Below, in pieces: positions 42,459 to 54,513 of a stretch of DNA of 64,000 nucleotides. The DNA lies in the NCBI GenBank assembly GCA_004835665.1, contig RBKR01000016.1, positions 992,001-1,056,000 on the forward strand. Direction: 5' to 3'. The stretch's first letter is position 1, and each line of letters begins with the position of its first letter. The notes beneath the pieces were generated by a model, which had not been told where the DNA came from, did not search any database, and saw nothing but the letters and a program-made list of their open reading frames with translations. The stretch is from Phoma sp. XZ068. Its lineage: Eukaryota > Ascomycota > Dothideomycetes > Pleosporales > Didymellaceae. The translations under genes were made by a program, and so were the position numbers.

Positions 42459-42668
42459 TGAGCAGTAAATCCTTCAACTCAGTGCACTCAACTTTGGCTG
42501 AAGGTACATGTTTATGATTTGTGGAGGGTGAGGTAGCAGTGAGCATAAAATCTTCAAATCAGTGCACTCAACTTTGGCTGAAGGTACATGTTCGTGATTT
42601 TTGGAGGCCGAGATAGCAGTGAGCATAAAATCTTCAAATCAGTGCACTCAACTTTGCCTCAAGATGCG
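42459..42668 (+). repeat. Tandem repeat, about 80 nt unit, 2.6 copies
   Basis: Units start with GTGAGCA(T/G)(A)AAATC near 42459, 42539 and 42619. The second and third are nearly identical over AAATCTTCAAATCAGTGCAC and onward. The array begins right after the esterase stop codon and runs toward the P5 ATPase gene, so it is the shared 3'/5' flank. Confidence 0.9.
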
Positions 42669-42938
42669 TGGTGGTGACTTCGTGATAGAGCCCGGATCGA
42701 CTTGCCCAAATGGCGTCGGCGCTAGACCATGCTTCGGCCCTGCACGGTGCACGGTCTATGCGATGTCATCGCTATCTGTGCACCCTAACGGAGGGCCCAG
42801 GTTTTCTCCACAGCAGGTCCAGGACGATGCGCTGCTAGCAACACGGTCAATTGCGCGTGACAATGGCAGCAAATGGGAGCCCCGAGCGGCGCCGCAGGAG
42901 CATGGGGATGCGGCGGCGCGAGTCGACGTTGAGCGAGT

Positions 42939-45900
42939 ATGAGCGCGGACATGCTCGGTGAGACACACGCGCTGATGCACTGCAGAGCCGCCAGCTTCAT
43001 GGAAGACGTCGAGATGGCGCAGGACGAGGTAGAGCTCCAATCCGTGTTTTCGCAGCGCACCCGGTCTGGCACAACTGACGCCAGAATCCAGATCTTCGCC
43101 GGCCCCGGAATGAGCGAGAGCGTGCCGACGAGCGTGTCGGCCTTTTCGCACCGCAGACGCGAGCGCGCCGACAGCACCGCCAGCCTGACGTCGTTTGCCT
43201 ACTATGACGAGGAGCAGGACAGCGACCCGGACCTGGACGAGGAGGCCATTGCCGAGCTGGACGGCGAGGAGCTCGAGTATGACGGCTACACGGCCGAGGA
43301 GCTCGAGGACATGGACCGCGACTTGGAGTCGGGCCTCAGCACCAGCCCCAGCCCGTCGAGGAGGAAGTCGAGCGGCAGCCGCAGCCGGCGCAGTGTGGAC
43401 CGCCCGCTGCTGAGGCGCCATTCGAGTGCGAGCAGCGCCGGCTCGGGCAGCTGGAGGGGCCGCCGCTCCAGCCAGAAGATCTACATCATGACCGAGGACC
43501 TGACCATTGTCGTCGCCGGCTTCAGCACCTCGGCTGTTGGGTTTGCTGTCTACTCGGTGCTCTGCGTCGCCACCCTTGGCATCGCCTGGCTGCTGTTCAG
43601 ATGGCTACCTCGCTGGCAGGTCGGCCTCACTGGCAAGACCACACCCCTCAAGGACGCAGACTGGGTCGTCATCGAGAACCAGTGGGGCGAGTTTGCTGTC
43701 CAGGACGTCACCAGGCAAACCTACGGCCGCTCGCTCACCACCGTCTTCGGTGACGCTGAGAAGAAACGCCGCGGCGACTGGGACGAGGACGAGGACCCGC
43801 TGATCAAGGAGCTGCGCTGCTTGGACTACCGCTACATCCGCTTCGTCTACCACCCCATCAAGGACAAGTTCGTCCTCGCAAACACCTGGAAAGACCCCGC
43901 CTGGACCAACGTCACCGCCCTGCGCGAAGGACTCGACAACGAGGAGCGCGACTACCGTGAGCTCGTCTTTGGCAAGAACCAGATAGATATTGCAGAGAAG
44001 TCCCTCGGCCAGCTGCTCGTCGATGAGGTCTTCCACCCGTTCTACGTCTTTCAAATTGCCAGTCTGTTCCTCTGGTCCGTGGACGAGTACTACTACTACG
44101 CCGCCGCCATCTTCCTCATCTCTGTCATCAGTATCACGACAACCCTCCTCGAGACCAAGGCTACCATGAAGCGGCTGCGCGAGGTCTCACGATTCGAGTG
44201 CGAGATTCGTGTCCTGCGCAACGGCTTCTGGACACACGTCGATTCTAGCGAGCTGGTGCCGGGAGATGTGTACGAGGTTACTGATCCTGCACTTACCCAG
44301 TTCCCCTGCGACAGTCTGCTCCTTTCTGGAGACTGCATTGTCAACGAGAGCATGCTGACTGGCGAATCTATCCCCGTCTCGAAGATCCCAGTATCCAACC
44401 AGTCACTCGACCTGCTCGACCTCAGTGCGTCCGCCGTTCACCCCGAAATTGCACGACACATGCTCTTCTCAGGCACCAAGATCATCCGCGCCCGTCGCCC
44501 ACACGAAGACCATGACGATGATGAAGCCGCGGCTCTGGCAATGGTTGTCCGCACTGGCTTCAACACAACCAAGGGCGCTCTCGTCCGGTCAATGCTCTTC
44601 CCCAAGCCGTCTGGCTTCAAGTTCTACCGCGACTCGTTCCGATACATCTCTGTCATGGCCATCATTGCGTTGATTGGATTCGTTGCGTCGTTCATCAACT
44701 TTGTCCATCTCGGCCTCGCATGGCATCTGATCGTTGTCCGCGCCCTCGACCTGATCACCATCGTCGTGCCCCCTGCGCTCCCTGCGACCCTTACCATCGG
44801 CACATCCTTTGCCCTGTCGCGCCTCAAGCAAAAGCAGATCTTCTGCATCAGTCCGCAGCGCGTCAACGTCGGCGGCAAACTGGATGTGATCTGTTTCGAC
44901 AAGACCGGGACACTCACCGAGGAAGGCCTCGACGTCCTGGGTGTAAGAGTTGTCGAGCGCCCAAGGAACCGGTTCAGCGAGATCCTTGCTGACCCCTACG
45001 ACATTCTACCTGCTTCGCACCACGACCGCGACCCGACCTTCGAGTACACCGCACACAAGACTATTCTGTACACCATGGCGACCTGCCACTCGCTGCGCAA
45101 GATTGACGACGAGCTTGTGGGCGACCCTCTCGACGTCAAGATGTTCGACTTCACAGGCTGGAGCTACGAAGAGGGCGAGGGTTCAGGACACAACGACGAC
45201 GGCCCAGAACAGAAGCTGTCGCCGTCAGTCGCCCGGCCTCCTCCTGGACGCGAGTTCGATCTTGACGACGCCGAGGACGACAACCGAAAGCCCGTTGAGC
45301 TCGGCGTGCTGAAGTCGTTTGAGTTCGTGTCGCAGCTGCGCAGAGCGAGTGTCATTGTTCGCCGCTTCGGCTCCAAGAGCGGCGACATCTACGTCAAGGG
45401 CGCACCGGAAGTCATGAAGGAGATCTGCCGCCCAGAAAGCTTTCCCACCGACTACGAAGAGCTGCTTGCGTTCTACACGCACCGCGGCTTCCGTGTCATT
45501 GCCTGCGCAACCAAGTCCATTCCCAAGCTCAACTGGCTCAAGGTACAGAAGATGAAGCGTGAGGAGGCGGAGAGCAATCTCGACTTTGTCGGCTTTATTG
45601 TGTTCGAGAACAAGCTGAAAGACAGCACTGCACCTGTTATCGAAGAGCTGGAGCGCGCCAACATCCGCAAGGTCATGTGTACTGGCGACAACATCCTCAC
45701 TGCTATCAGCGTAGCCCGCGAGTGCGGTCTCATCAACAAGACAGCACACTGCTTCGTCCCCCACTTCGCAGAAGGCGACTCCCGCAACCCCTTGTCCAAA
45801 CTCACATGGGAGAGCGTCGACGATCCCGTCTTCAAGCTTGACGAAAACTCCCTGAAACCCCTTCCACCGCCGCCTGAAGCAGACGTCTCCCTTCCCTACG

Positions 45901-46985
45901 ACATCTCCAACCTGCGCAACTACTCGCTCGCCGTCTCCGGCGACGTATTCCGCTGGATCATCGACTTCGCGTCTGAAGCTGTTCTGCGCGAAATGCTCGT
46001 CGCAGGCCAGGTCTTCGCGCGCATGTCGCCCGACGAGAAACACGAACTCGTCGAGAAGTTGCAGAGCATCGACTACTGCGTGGGCTTCTGCGGCGACGGT
46101 GCAAACGACTGCGGCGCGCTCAAAGCTGCTGACGTCGGTATTTCCCTCTCCGAAGCAGAAGCGTCCGTTGCTGCGCCATTCACGAGTCGCCAATTCGACA
46201 TCTCGTGCGTCCCGCAGGTCATCAAGGAAGGACGCGCGGCGCTCGTCACCTCCTTCTCATGCTTCAAGTACATGAGCTTGTACAGCGCAATCCAATTCTG
46301 CTCCGTCTCGTTCCTGTACGCCAGCGCCAGCAACCTCGGCGACTTCCAATTCCTCTTCATCGACCTGCTGCTCATCCTCCCCATCGCAATCTTCATGGGC
46401 TGGAGCGCCGCCTACCCCATCCTCTCCCGCAAACGCCCCACCGCCAACCTCGTCAGCCGGAAGGTGCTCACCCCCCTGCTGGGCCAGATGGTGCTGTGTA
46501 TTCTAACCCAGTACCTCGCATACCACTTCGTCAAGCAGCAGCCCTGGTACCAACACCCTATCATCGACCCCGACCACTCCAACTCCCTCAACAGCCAAAA
46601 CACAGCGCTGTTCCTAGTCTCCTGCTTCCAATACATTCTCTCCGCGGTCGTCCTCAGCATCGGGCGTCCCTACCGCGAACCCATGTCGCGCAACCTCCCC
46701 TTCATATCAACCATATTCCTCACCCTCGCGCTGAGCGTGTACATGCTGTTCGACCCCGCAGACTGGGTGATGCGCTGGATGGAGCTAACGGACATGGATG
46801 TGCCGTTCAAAGTTTTCCTGCTGGTGCTGGGGCTGGGGAATTTCGCGGTCGCGTATGCGGCGGAGCATTTGCTGCTTCCTGGGTTGGCGAAGTGGTTGGG
46901 TGTTGTGAAGGTGCGGGTGGGCGGGCAGAAGTGGGCGAAGAAGAGGAAGGAGTATAAGGTTATTCAGGCTAGTATGATGATCTGA
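42939..46985 (+). CDS. YPK9: P5B-type cation/polyamine-transporting ATPase (Ypk9/ATP13A2-like)
   Basis: Vacuolar/lysosomal P-type ATPase; ATP13A2 relatives export polyamines and protect against heavy metals. Single exon, 1348 residues. The first ~190 residues are acidic and Ser/Arg-rich, followed by the P5B membrane-embedded N-terminal segment (TIVVAGFSTSAVGFAVYSVLC). Motifs in order: LTGESIPVSK (actuator loop), VVPPALPATLTIGTSFAL (TM4 with PPALP, the P5B form), CFDKTGTLTEEGLD (phosphorylated Asp), KGAPEVM (nucleotide binding), MCTGDNILTAI, FCGDGANDCGALKAADVGISLSEAEASVAAPF (hinge), then six C-terminal TM helices. The PPALP rather than PP(G/D) form separates P5B from P5A (Spf1). The start could be one of several nearby ATGs. 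Confidence 0.95.
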   Translation: MSADMLGETHALMHCRAASFMEDVEMAQDEVELQSVFSQRTRSGTTDARIQIFAGPGMSESVPTSVSAFSHRRRERADSTASLTSFAYYDEEQDSDPDLDEEAIAELDGEELEYDGYTAEELEDMDRDLESGLSTSPSPSRRKSSGSRSRRSVDRPLLRRHSSASSAGSGSWRGRRSSQKIYIMTEDLTIVVAGFSTSAVGFAVYSVLCVATLGIAWLLFRWLPRWQVGLTGKTTPLKDADWVVIENQWGEFAVQDVTRQTYGRSLTTVFGDAEKKRRGDWDEDEDPLIKELRCLDYRYIRFVYHPIKDKFVLANTWKDPAWTNVTALREGLDNEERDYRELVFGKNQIDIAEKSLGQLLVDEVFHPFYVFQIASLFLWSVDEYYYYAAAIFLISVISITTTLLETKATMKRLREVSRFECEIRVLRNGFWTHVDSSELVPGDVYEVTDPALTQFPCDSLLLSGDCIVNESMLTGESIPVSKIPVSNQSLDLLDLSASAVHPEIARHMLFSGTKIIRARRPHEDHDDDEAAALAMVVRTGFNTTKGALVRSMLFPKPSGFKFYRDSFRYISVMAIIALIGFVASFINFVHLGLAWHLIVVRALDLITIVVPPALPATLTIGTSFALSRLKQKQIFCISPQRVNVGGKLDVICFDKTGTLTEEGLDVLGVRVVERPRNRFSEILADPYDILPASHHDRDPTFEYTAHKTILYTMATCHSLRKIDDELVGDPLDVKMFDFTGWSYEEGEGSGHNDDGPEQKLSPSVARPPPGREFDLDDAEDDNRKPVELGVLKSFEFVSQLRRASVIVRRFGSKSGDIYVKGAPEVMKEICRPESFPTDYEELLAFYTHRGFRVIACATKSIPKLNWLKVQKMKREEAESNLDFVGFIVFENKLKDSTAPVIEELERANIRKVMCTGDNILTAISVARECGLINKTAHCFVPHFAEGDSRNPLSKLTWESVDDPVFKLDENSLKPLPPPPEADVSLPYDISNLRNYSLAVSGDVFRWIIDFASEAVLREMLVAGQVFARMSPDEKHELVEKLQSIDYCVGFCGDGANDCGALKAADVGISLSEAEASVAAPFTSRQFDISCVPQVIKEGRAALVTSFSCFKYMSLYSAIQFCSVSFLYASASNLGDFQFLFIDLLLILPIAIFMGWSAAYPILSRKRPTANLVSRKVLTPLLGQMVLCILTQYLAYHFVKQQPWYQHPIIDPDHSNSLNSQNTALFLVSCFQYILSAVVLSIGRPYREPMSRNLPFISTIFLTLALSVYMLFDPADWVMRWMELTDMDVPFKVFLLVLGLGNFAVAYAAEHLLLPGLAKWLGVVKVRVGGQKWAKKRKEYKVIQASMMI

Positions 46986-47110
46986 AGCATATGAAATAAA
47001 TGTTGTTTGTGTAGATAAGTAGATAAATAGATGGTTTCAAGATTTACTCAAATCTTCGTCATATCTGCTTACTCTACTCTTCTTGACATGTTGATCTCCC
47101 ACACGCAGCC

Positions 47111-50100
47111 TCACCACCCACCCATCCACCACACCACCCCACCAACCCCAAGCGAAACCCCCAAATGCCACGCAACCCCCCACGCCATAGCAAACAAATA
47201 CTTGGGACTAAACACCGTCCAAATAAACAAATGCGTCCTCAGCGCCGTACAAGCACCCATAACACCCGCCAACATCACGCCCGTAAACAGCGTCAGCAGC
47301 GACACATGTACGACCCACGCATCCCCACGCTCCACCTTCAGACTCTCCTTCGGAGTAGCGAGACCGTGCAGATGCGAGTGTTCCTGCTGGACCCAGCTCC
47401 TCTTCGCATCTACCGTTTTAGTATGTGTAGGTGAGCGTGGGCGCAGGAGTAAAACGCCTGCGATACTCCAGTACACGGGGCCGGCCCAGTTCGAGAGGAA
47501 AACGAGGAGGCCGACGGCGAGGATGTTGTAGCCTGAGACGCCGTTGTAGGCGTTTGAGAGGTCGATGCTGGAGATGCTGTTGTTTAGGGCGAGGGCGAAG
47601 AAGGAGGTGTGGCTTAGGAGGAGGGTTGTTAGGGATGTTTGAGTTGGGGAGAGGGTGAGGAGGGCTGCGGGTGTTAGTTTGTCGTTGTGAGTTATGAGGG
47701 GGGACGTACAGAGGAGGAAGAATTGCGCGCGGAAGAGGAGGAAGAGTGGGATGTTTTGCGCCTTTGTCTGCGTGAGGAGGAAGAGCGTGGAGAGGTCGAG
47801 GAAGGAGAGCGCGAGGTCTGTCTTGGTTAGCTTGTGGAGGGTCGTGAGATGGACTGACGTACCGCCCTGCCCCTTGATGTTGCTCTGCAATCGCCGTGAA
47901 GACCGCTGGTACTCGGAGAATAGGATCCATGCGAAGCTGAGGGCTATGCCACCAAAGACCATCCGTGCGAGGCCGACGAGATCGAGTGCTTCTACCCAGG
48001 CCATCAGACTGGGCGTGATGGCGTATGTGAGTTCCGGGGCGTCTTTCGCAGTGAAAGCAAGCTTGAAGACGAATGCTGTACCGCAGAGCGGTAACACGGC
48101 AAGCGTACCTATCGCGCGGTGATGGTCCAACGGCTGCGGGTCGATTTGCTTCCTGTACAGGGGATTGCTCAGCGTCACCACGGAGCGCGCAATGTGCTTG
48201 GAGATGCGGTTCGTGACATCAAGGTACGTGGCTCCGACCAGCACCCACAGGAATATGGAGCTGTTGCCGTGGAAGATTCCGCTCGTTACGATGTCGTCGG
48301 CACCTGCGAACTTCTGGCCCGTCTGGTTCCACCGCCGAATCACCCTGTGGAGAACCAAGACCGCCAGAGCAGGGTGCAATGGCCCTGCACTGCTCTTCCT
48401 CTTCCGCACGCTCTGCAGGAACAGGTAGAAGAACCAGCCAGAGGTGATCCAGTACCAGAAATTGTGCTCCTCTTCGACGTACGAGGAAGCAAACATGAGG
48501 ACGGCGTAGAGTGTGAGGGTGAGAAAGTAGTAGAGGCCAGCTGAAGATATAGGCCAGAGTGATGGAAGCGTAAAGAAGCTCAGCACGCAGATGAGGAAGG
48601 CCAGCCCAGTGCCGAGGAACAGGCGTGGAACGTCGTAGTTGGATGCTGCGCTAGACATGATGTCTTGAGCGTCATGCATGAACTAGATGATGTTAGTATG
48701 TCCCTCAAGTCTCCGGCACGGTATTACCTTGTTGAGATGGGCTTGCTGAGCCTCATCTTTGACGGCCCTCACAGCGCTATTCCAACGACAAGAGAGCTTC
48801 TCGCCGCTATCCGAATAGTCACAGTCCGGGACTACGTGGCCCGATGAGTCCTGACCCTCGAAATTCTGTCCAGTGTATGTAGCCTCCACAATATGCTTGA
48901 TCTGCTTAGCATTTCGATACAGAAGCTGAATGCGGTCCGAATCTAACAACGTCAGTCAATTCTACCTTTACCAAGCAGAAGAACTCACCACTACTCCAAA
49001 AGTCCAAAAATTCGCTGAGGAAAACTCCGAGGTTGTTTCTGGGTACCGGAAAGCCAAGCAGGCCGGCCAGAGTCGGTGCGATGTCGCTCTGCTCGACCGT
49101 CCTGTAGTAATCAAACTCGCCTTCTGTCTTGGGTTTGGTGGGACTCTCAACGCGCGGCCGGCTCTGGGTGATCTCGGTGAGCTTCGGACTCATAAAGACC
49201 AGCGCGGGTGATGTCTCGCCAGGCGATGATCCTCCATGGTTGCCGCCTTCATTCATGCCGTGGTCGCCGCACAGTACGAACAGAGTATTGGCTAGGTGGT
49301 CCTCGTTTTCAATGGCAGAATAGATCGTGCGGACAATCTCATCCATCTCCTCCTGTTTGGGGACCATGTTCGGGCTGCAGCAGTCAGTTTGGTTCATCCA
49401 CGATTGCAACAAGCGTACCTCTTCGGACCAGCCTTGTGCCCAATGTGATCCAAACCCAAGTAATGCATAATCATAGCATTCCAGTCGTCATTCAGCAGCT
49501 CATTAGGAACATGTCTCGTCACGTTATTGTCCACTTCGGTAAAGTCCTGCCGTCTGGTATCAACATTGTATTCCGGCTACATAACCAAGAGTACAAGAGA
49601 CTGACCGAAACAAAGAAACTGCTCGTCCCGTCCGCTCTCTCAAAGAAGTCTGGAAAAAGCTTCAACCAGGTATCGTCGCCGTACATGACCAGCTTCCCCT
49701 GCTTGTCTCCGAAGCGCTTGGCCTTGATCTGTGCGAGCCAGGTGTCTTGCGTGGCGAGCGTGGAGGTCGTGTCTGACTCGGCAAAGTTGAGGATCACGTC
49801 GAGGAAAGAGGGTATAGAGCCCGTGGTGATGGCCTTTACGCGGGGCATGGTGATGGTGGGGGACGTAGCGTGGGCCGTAAAGGGCAGTGCTGTGCCGTCG
49901 CGGATGAGGCTGCAGCATGGTTAGCGATCGAATCGCACTGAGAGGGAATGCATACCTCTGAACAAAGCTCATCCCGCTCTCGTCGCTGTAAACGAAGTCG
50001 CTCCTCAACGCATCCACCACCATAAACACCAGCTTGTCGAATGGTGCCTCTGGGGCTTGTTCTGCATCTTTTCCCTCCCAGTTGAGCTTCTCATACTCTG

Positions 50101-50209
50101 CCAGCCCTGGCATAAAAGGCTTGTATGGGAAGAATCCAGTTGCAAAGACTAGAATCGCGACTGGAATCAAAAGATTCGCGAGCGCGAGAAACACACCTCG
50201 TGGCGCCAT
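47111..50209 (-). CDS. LAS21: GPI ethanolamine phosphate transferase 2 (Las21/Gpi7)
   Basis: ER membrane enzyme adding ethanolamine phosphate to the second mannose of the GPI core. Eight exons on the minus strand: 50209-49956, 49909-49606, 49546-49419, 49374-48989, 48942-48728, 48682-47863, 47817-47710 and 47664-47111; 922 residues. The N-terminal TM (FLALANLLIPVAILVFATGFFPY) is followed by a luminal alkaline-phosphatase-like domain with metal-site motifs VVDALRSDF, MHYLGLDHIGHKAG and LCGDHGMNEGGNHGG. The C-terminal half has many TM helices. The two last introns are 45 nt each and in frame, so without transcripts they could be read through; removing them gives the better TM pattern. It diverges from the FUN14 gene with a 185 nt shared promoter. 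Confidence 0.95.
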
Positions 50210-50394
50210 TGTGCTGGCGTTGAACCTCAGACCTACCAATATGTTCAATTCTACAGTTAACAGGGGCTAAGGAGCGACATGAAGTTGAAAAGAAATGCAC
50301 AGGAGAGGACATCACGGTGTCACCAAAGACGCGACGTTAAAGCTCGAATCCAGGGTCCAACCTAACCACCCTAATCCCTGCTAGCGCTCGACCA

Positions 50395-51120
50395 ATGAGT
50401 GACATCATCAGCTCGCTCCATCGTCGACCTTCAGTCCACGCACCACGAATGTCTCCACGCACTCAATTGGCCTCGAAAGCACTCCAGTCTGCACTTCGAA
50501 CACCCATCACAGTCCCTCGGCACGCGCCAATTGAACGCCAGCTCTCGGCCTACCTTCAGCACCACCCTCCCACAGCACACATGTCCTTCCTCCTCCCCGG
50601 CCTGCGCCGCGGCGCCCTCCTCGCAACACCCATGATCCTCAGCACTCCACTGCTATATCACAACTTTCGCCATGCGCAATCCATCCGCTGCGACTCTGCA
50701 GACCCACTCGCGAAGCTTGGCGACCTGCGCAACACATACAGTCGCGATGCGCAGACACCAGTGATCACGCAGTCCGGGGCGCCCAATCCAAAAGCGGTAC
50801 GGCAGATTAGCATGGGAAGTATACTGGGTGTGATTGGGGGTCTAGGAATCAGCGTGTTCAGCAAGCCGTTGGCGATTTTGATTGGGCTGGGTATTGTTTT
50901 GCTGCAGGTAAGTCGCGACAGGACTTGAGGATGCAATGTTTCGCTGCTTGACGCTAATGTAATCTAGTTCATCGAGTCGAGAGGCATCCACGTCATCCCC
51001 TACTCGTATCTACAACGCCGCTTCAAGTCAACAAACGTGCGGTCGTTGTTGCAGGATAATGTCGCTTTCAAGCTGTCCTTTGGCTTGACATTTGCGCTGG
51101 CTGCATTTGCCGAGTTCTAG
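50395..51120 (+). CDS. FUN14-domain mitochondrial membrane protein
   Basis: Exons 50395-50907 and 50968-51120 around a 60 nt intron give 221 residues. The N-terminus is Arg/Ser/His-rich (LHRRPSVHAPRMSPRTQLASKAL), consistent with mitochondrial import. The FUN14 part begins around RQISMGSILGVIGGLGISVFSKPLAILIGLGIVLLQF, with the Gly-rich membrane helix, then LLQDNVAFKLSFGLTFALAAFAEF, a second membrane segment. Family members sit in the mitochondrial outer membrane; the human protein FUNDC1 is a mitophagy receptor, but the fungal role is less clear. ATGs at 50449 and 50581 are alternative starts. Confidence 0.88.
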
Positions 51121-51175
51121 TCTAAGAAACACCACCTAAGAGTTGCTGTTGAACGGGCTCGTCGTCGTCGCTATA

Positions 51176-54100
51176 CTACGCGAAACGACCATGGCCCTGT
51201 GCCATCATCTGGGGTTGCAGCTGCATTTGGAGTTGTTTGCAGCTCTGCCAAAAGCCCTTGACGATGTCTTTGAAGCCCGTTGAGCTCTTTGCGTTCCTGT
51301 ATATACGTCAGTATTGGATAGATGTAAGAAATAAGGATGACCTACCTCATAGAGCTTTCGATGAACTTCCGCACCAGCTCCTGCACGCCTGGGTCTTGTT
51401 GGAATCGCTGAAGGAGTGGCTGCTCCGCTAGAGAATTGGTGATGTACGCCCTCGCGTTCTTGTCTGACCGAATGAGCGCACGGAGTGGTGCAACAATGTG
51501 TTCCAAGCTTGTGTAATCGACTTCACCGCAGATGTTGGTGATCAGCGCAAACGTTACTGCGTGCCCAAAATGGTTGACGATGTCCTGCGAGGTGCCCTGA
51601 TGCTGACCATGCGAATTTGCCGTTGACTCAAAGATGTCCTTCCACAGCTTTGCCGATGCTCGCTTGGGCAGTACTTCTGGCGATTTGATCGACTCGACAC
51701 AGAAGCCAAACATCCCCTGCAGAGTATCTGGGTGTTCCTGTGTGATTAGGCGCATATCTGTGTTGACGAACTGCTGAATGAGCTCGATGCAGCCAACAGC
51801 AATCTCCGGGTCGTTTCGAGGGTGCTGTAGTGCGTGCATGATACCCAGATCGTGCTGTAGCAGTCGTTGCGCCTGTGTGGCGAAGTCTGCGGGTCGCTTG
51901 TGCCTGTGAGATGAGAGCCAGCAGCAGGCAGTTTCAAGAACAAACGGCAGCCGCGGCGTTTGCAGCGTCGTCTTGGTGATGAAGTCGACAGCAGCCGATG
52001 GTGGCAAAACAAAAGGTCCAGGAATGGACTCCTTAAAGCCAGTGCGCAGCACATTGCAGGCAGACTCGATGATCTCGTCGTTTCCTGGGAAGACTTGCGT
52101 CATGTAGTTGATCATGTTGATGACCTGGTTCTGGATCTCTTTGCCGGGCCCCTCTGACCAGAATATTGAAGTCTCAGCCTTGGAATCCGCTTCAAGATCG
52201 ACGACCTCCTCGTCAAGAGCCTGCAATGCGCGTCCGATGCTGGACAAGCATTTCAGAGTCGTTAATGCCAGCACTTGCCCTTGTTCTGGGTCGTTTCCTT
52301 CTTTTGTGACCTTGATTGCAGCCATTGCGTCTTGTGCAATGTACCCGAAGAGCTGCCTAACACCAACAAGCTGCTTCTCTTCCGAGTCTGCAGACTGGAC
52401 AATTGCAGCGATACCTTCGAGGACCTTGCTCTTTGTGAACTCTTCTGCAGTCTGATATGTAAGGAATTGCTCATACATCTGGAAGAATGAGCTGAGCTCG
52501 CCCGTGAGCGACTTCCTACACTCGGAGCAGAGAGATGCAAAAGACTTGGCTGCGCTGTGAGCGAGCGCAGGCTGAGCCAACGCCTTGAGCAGGAAAGGCA
52601 GTACCTGAGGTAGAAATCGTGGATTGCGCAGGAAGAACTGGTTGAGAGCCGCAACCAACTCCACGGCAGACCTCCGCGTGATTGCAGGTATGTCCGCATC
52701 GCCAGACATGGCCGAGAACAGAGGCTGCTCGAAAAGACGATGGAGGCGCTCGTCAACCTTCTCGTTAAAGGCATCTGCAATTGAGATGAGGCAAAAGAGG
52801 CCGGCTTCGAGCTCTAGCCAGTTGCCTGTCCCAAGCGCACGCAGGGTGAAGTCGATGAATTGGTCCGTCATAGCATCACGGAGAGACTCGTAGGCTTCCA
52901 TGATGATATCTCGGACGTCGATGCGGAAGACTTTGAAGGTCTTCTTTGTGTCCGAGTCCCATTCCTTCGTCACGCTGGAGGGAGGATAGATGATCTTTTG
53001 CGCGAGCTCGGAAATGGCCTGGAACACATTGGACTTTGCGGGACCCATCCAAGAGGGCGCCGGCTCTCCTTCTGTATACTCGAACGACTCTTCAGCGATC
53101 GCGCTCACGAAGCCACTCCAGAAGTCGAGTACGACCGGTGCCACTTCGTCGTCCACGCCTACAATCTCAGGGTATTTGAGAAGATCATGCAGAAATGCTG
53201 TACAACGTTAGCGTGCGATCCAAGTCAGATGGACCAACTTACACATGACTTGTTGATTGTGTGCTGTCTCGTGCTCTCTGTACAAACTCTTCGAGTCGAG
53301 CAGGATCTGTCCGTATGCTACGATGATCCTTGCCAGGGAGACTGTCTCTGCGTCAAGATCCCTCAAGATCTCCAAACCCCACGGGCCTGCAATCGCCGCC
53401 CACAGCATCTCTTGGTGCTTTGCCTCGAAGAACGTGGGGTAGTTCTCCAGGACCTCAGCAACGAGATCCATGGCATCTTCAACGTGATACTCTAAGCAGG
53501 TCAAGGCGAGCTCGGTCACTGATCGCAGGTAATGGAGTTTCTCAGGCACATGCTTGAATTCGGATTGCGCATAAAAGATCCAGCCCTAACGAGTTAGCTT
53601 TGAACCAAACTGCTGTGGAAACACTTACAATGAAGCATTTTGAGCCAGCTACACAGATCTTCTCTCCTTGCTGCACCGACTCGTTGTAGCTGGGGTCGTT
53701 GATCGGCACAGACAAGTATTTGAACCCGCGGCCGAAAGATGCATGCAGAAGCGCTTCTAAACTCTCCGCGTTGGCAATCATCTCGTGATGCACTTTGCGA
53801 CTGGCTAGTATCAGCATGGTTATTCTTGAATGTCAATGTCTGGAACTCACTTTGGACTCGCAGAGAGCTTCTTTGCCTCATCTGCCAGGTTCATGGCAAA
53901 GTCTAGCAGAACAAGGAGTTGATCATCGGAGAGCTGAGGGAGCAAGTCCCACGTTGAAGGATGTCCTTCCAGGGCATCGTCCAATACAGGCTGTTGCGCG
54001 GCGAACGACACGACCAATGTCCTCAGGCATAGACTCCATACTGAGATGGGCTTGGTGAAGTACTGCGCCAGTGTTGAGCTGACTTTACGGGTCGCTATTG

Positions 54101-54513
54101 AAGATGATGGCCGTGAAACTAGATGGTGCTACAAGACAGTTAGTTGAGAACGCTCGCATGGGGACGAACATACAATAAGTGTAGAGAGCAACTGTGCAGA
54201 ATGCTCCTCGCTCAGCTCGTTGCTACATATGATCAGGTTCTGACGCTGAGACGATTGCAAAATCCACTTACGAGTCTGCATTGAGCTTGACAGTCAGTGT
54301 CAAGGCCCCGAAGAAGCGGACCTGTTCATCGTCGCTTTTCAGGAGAGCGTCTGCGATCTCCCATCCCTGAGGCGAGCGCTGCAGGACTCGTAGCGTTGCT
54401 TCATTCTGAGAGATCTTCTTTGCATGCCCTGGGTCATACAGCGACTTCACCAGTCCTTCGATCTCGGCAAAGCTCAACGGGAAGCCCTGCTGCTGAGTTC
54501 CATTGGCGGCCAT
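51176..54513 (-). CDS. Importin-beta family nuclear transport receptor (importin-13/Kap122-like)
   Basis: Karyopherin built of HEAT repeats that carries cargo through nuclear pores. Seven exons on the minus strand: 54513-54272, 54222-54174, 54128-53851, 53800-53629, 53585-53243, 53197-51346 and 51296-51176; introns 43-50 nt; 1018 residues, the usual importin size. The N-terminus (AEIEGLVKSLYDPGHAKKISQNEATLRVLQRSPQGWEIADALLKSDDEQVRFFGALTLTVKL) is the importin-beta N-terminal repeat with the FFGA-x-TL signature. Paired helices continue throughout. Assignment to the importin-13/Kap122 branch rests on overall layout and the conserved GLFCLISIADAF region; the cargo is not predictable. The last 40 residues are Gln-rich (LQMQLQPQMMAQGHG). 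Confidence 0.88.

Noticed and set aside
42601..42942. Open frame of 113 codons upstream of the P5B ATPase
   Set aside because: It overlaps the 80 nt repeat, has no domain, and ends a few bases past the ATPase ATG in another frame; at most an upstream ORF.
45225..46193. 322-codon minus-strand frame inside the P5B ATPase
   Set aside because: It is exactly antisense to conserved ATPase motifs; long antisense frames are expected in GC3-rich genes.
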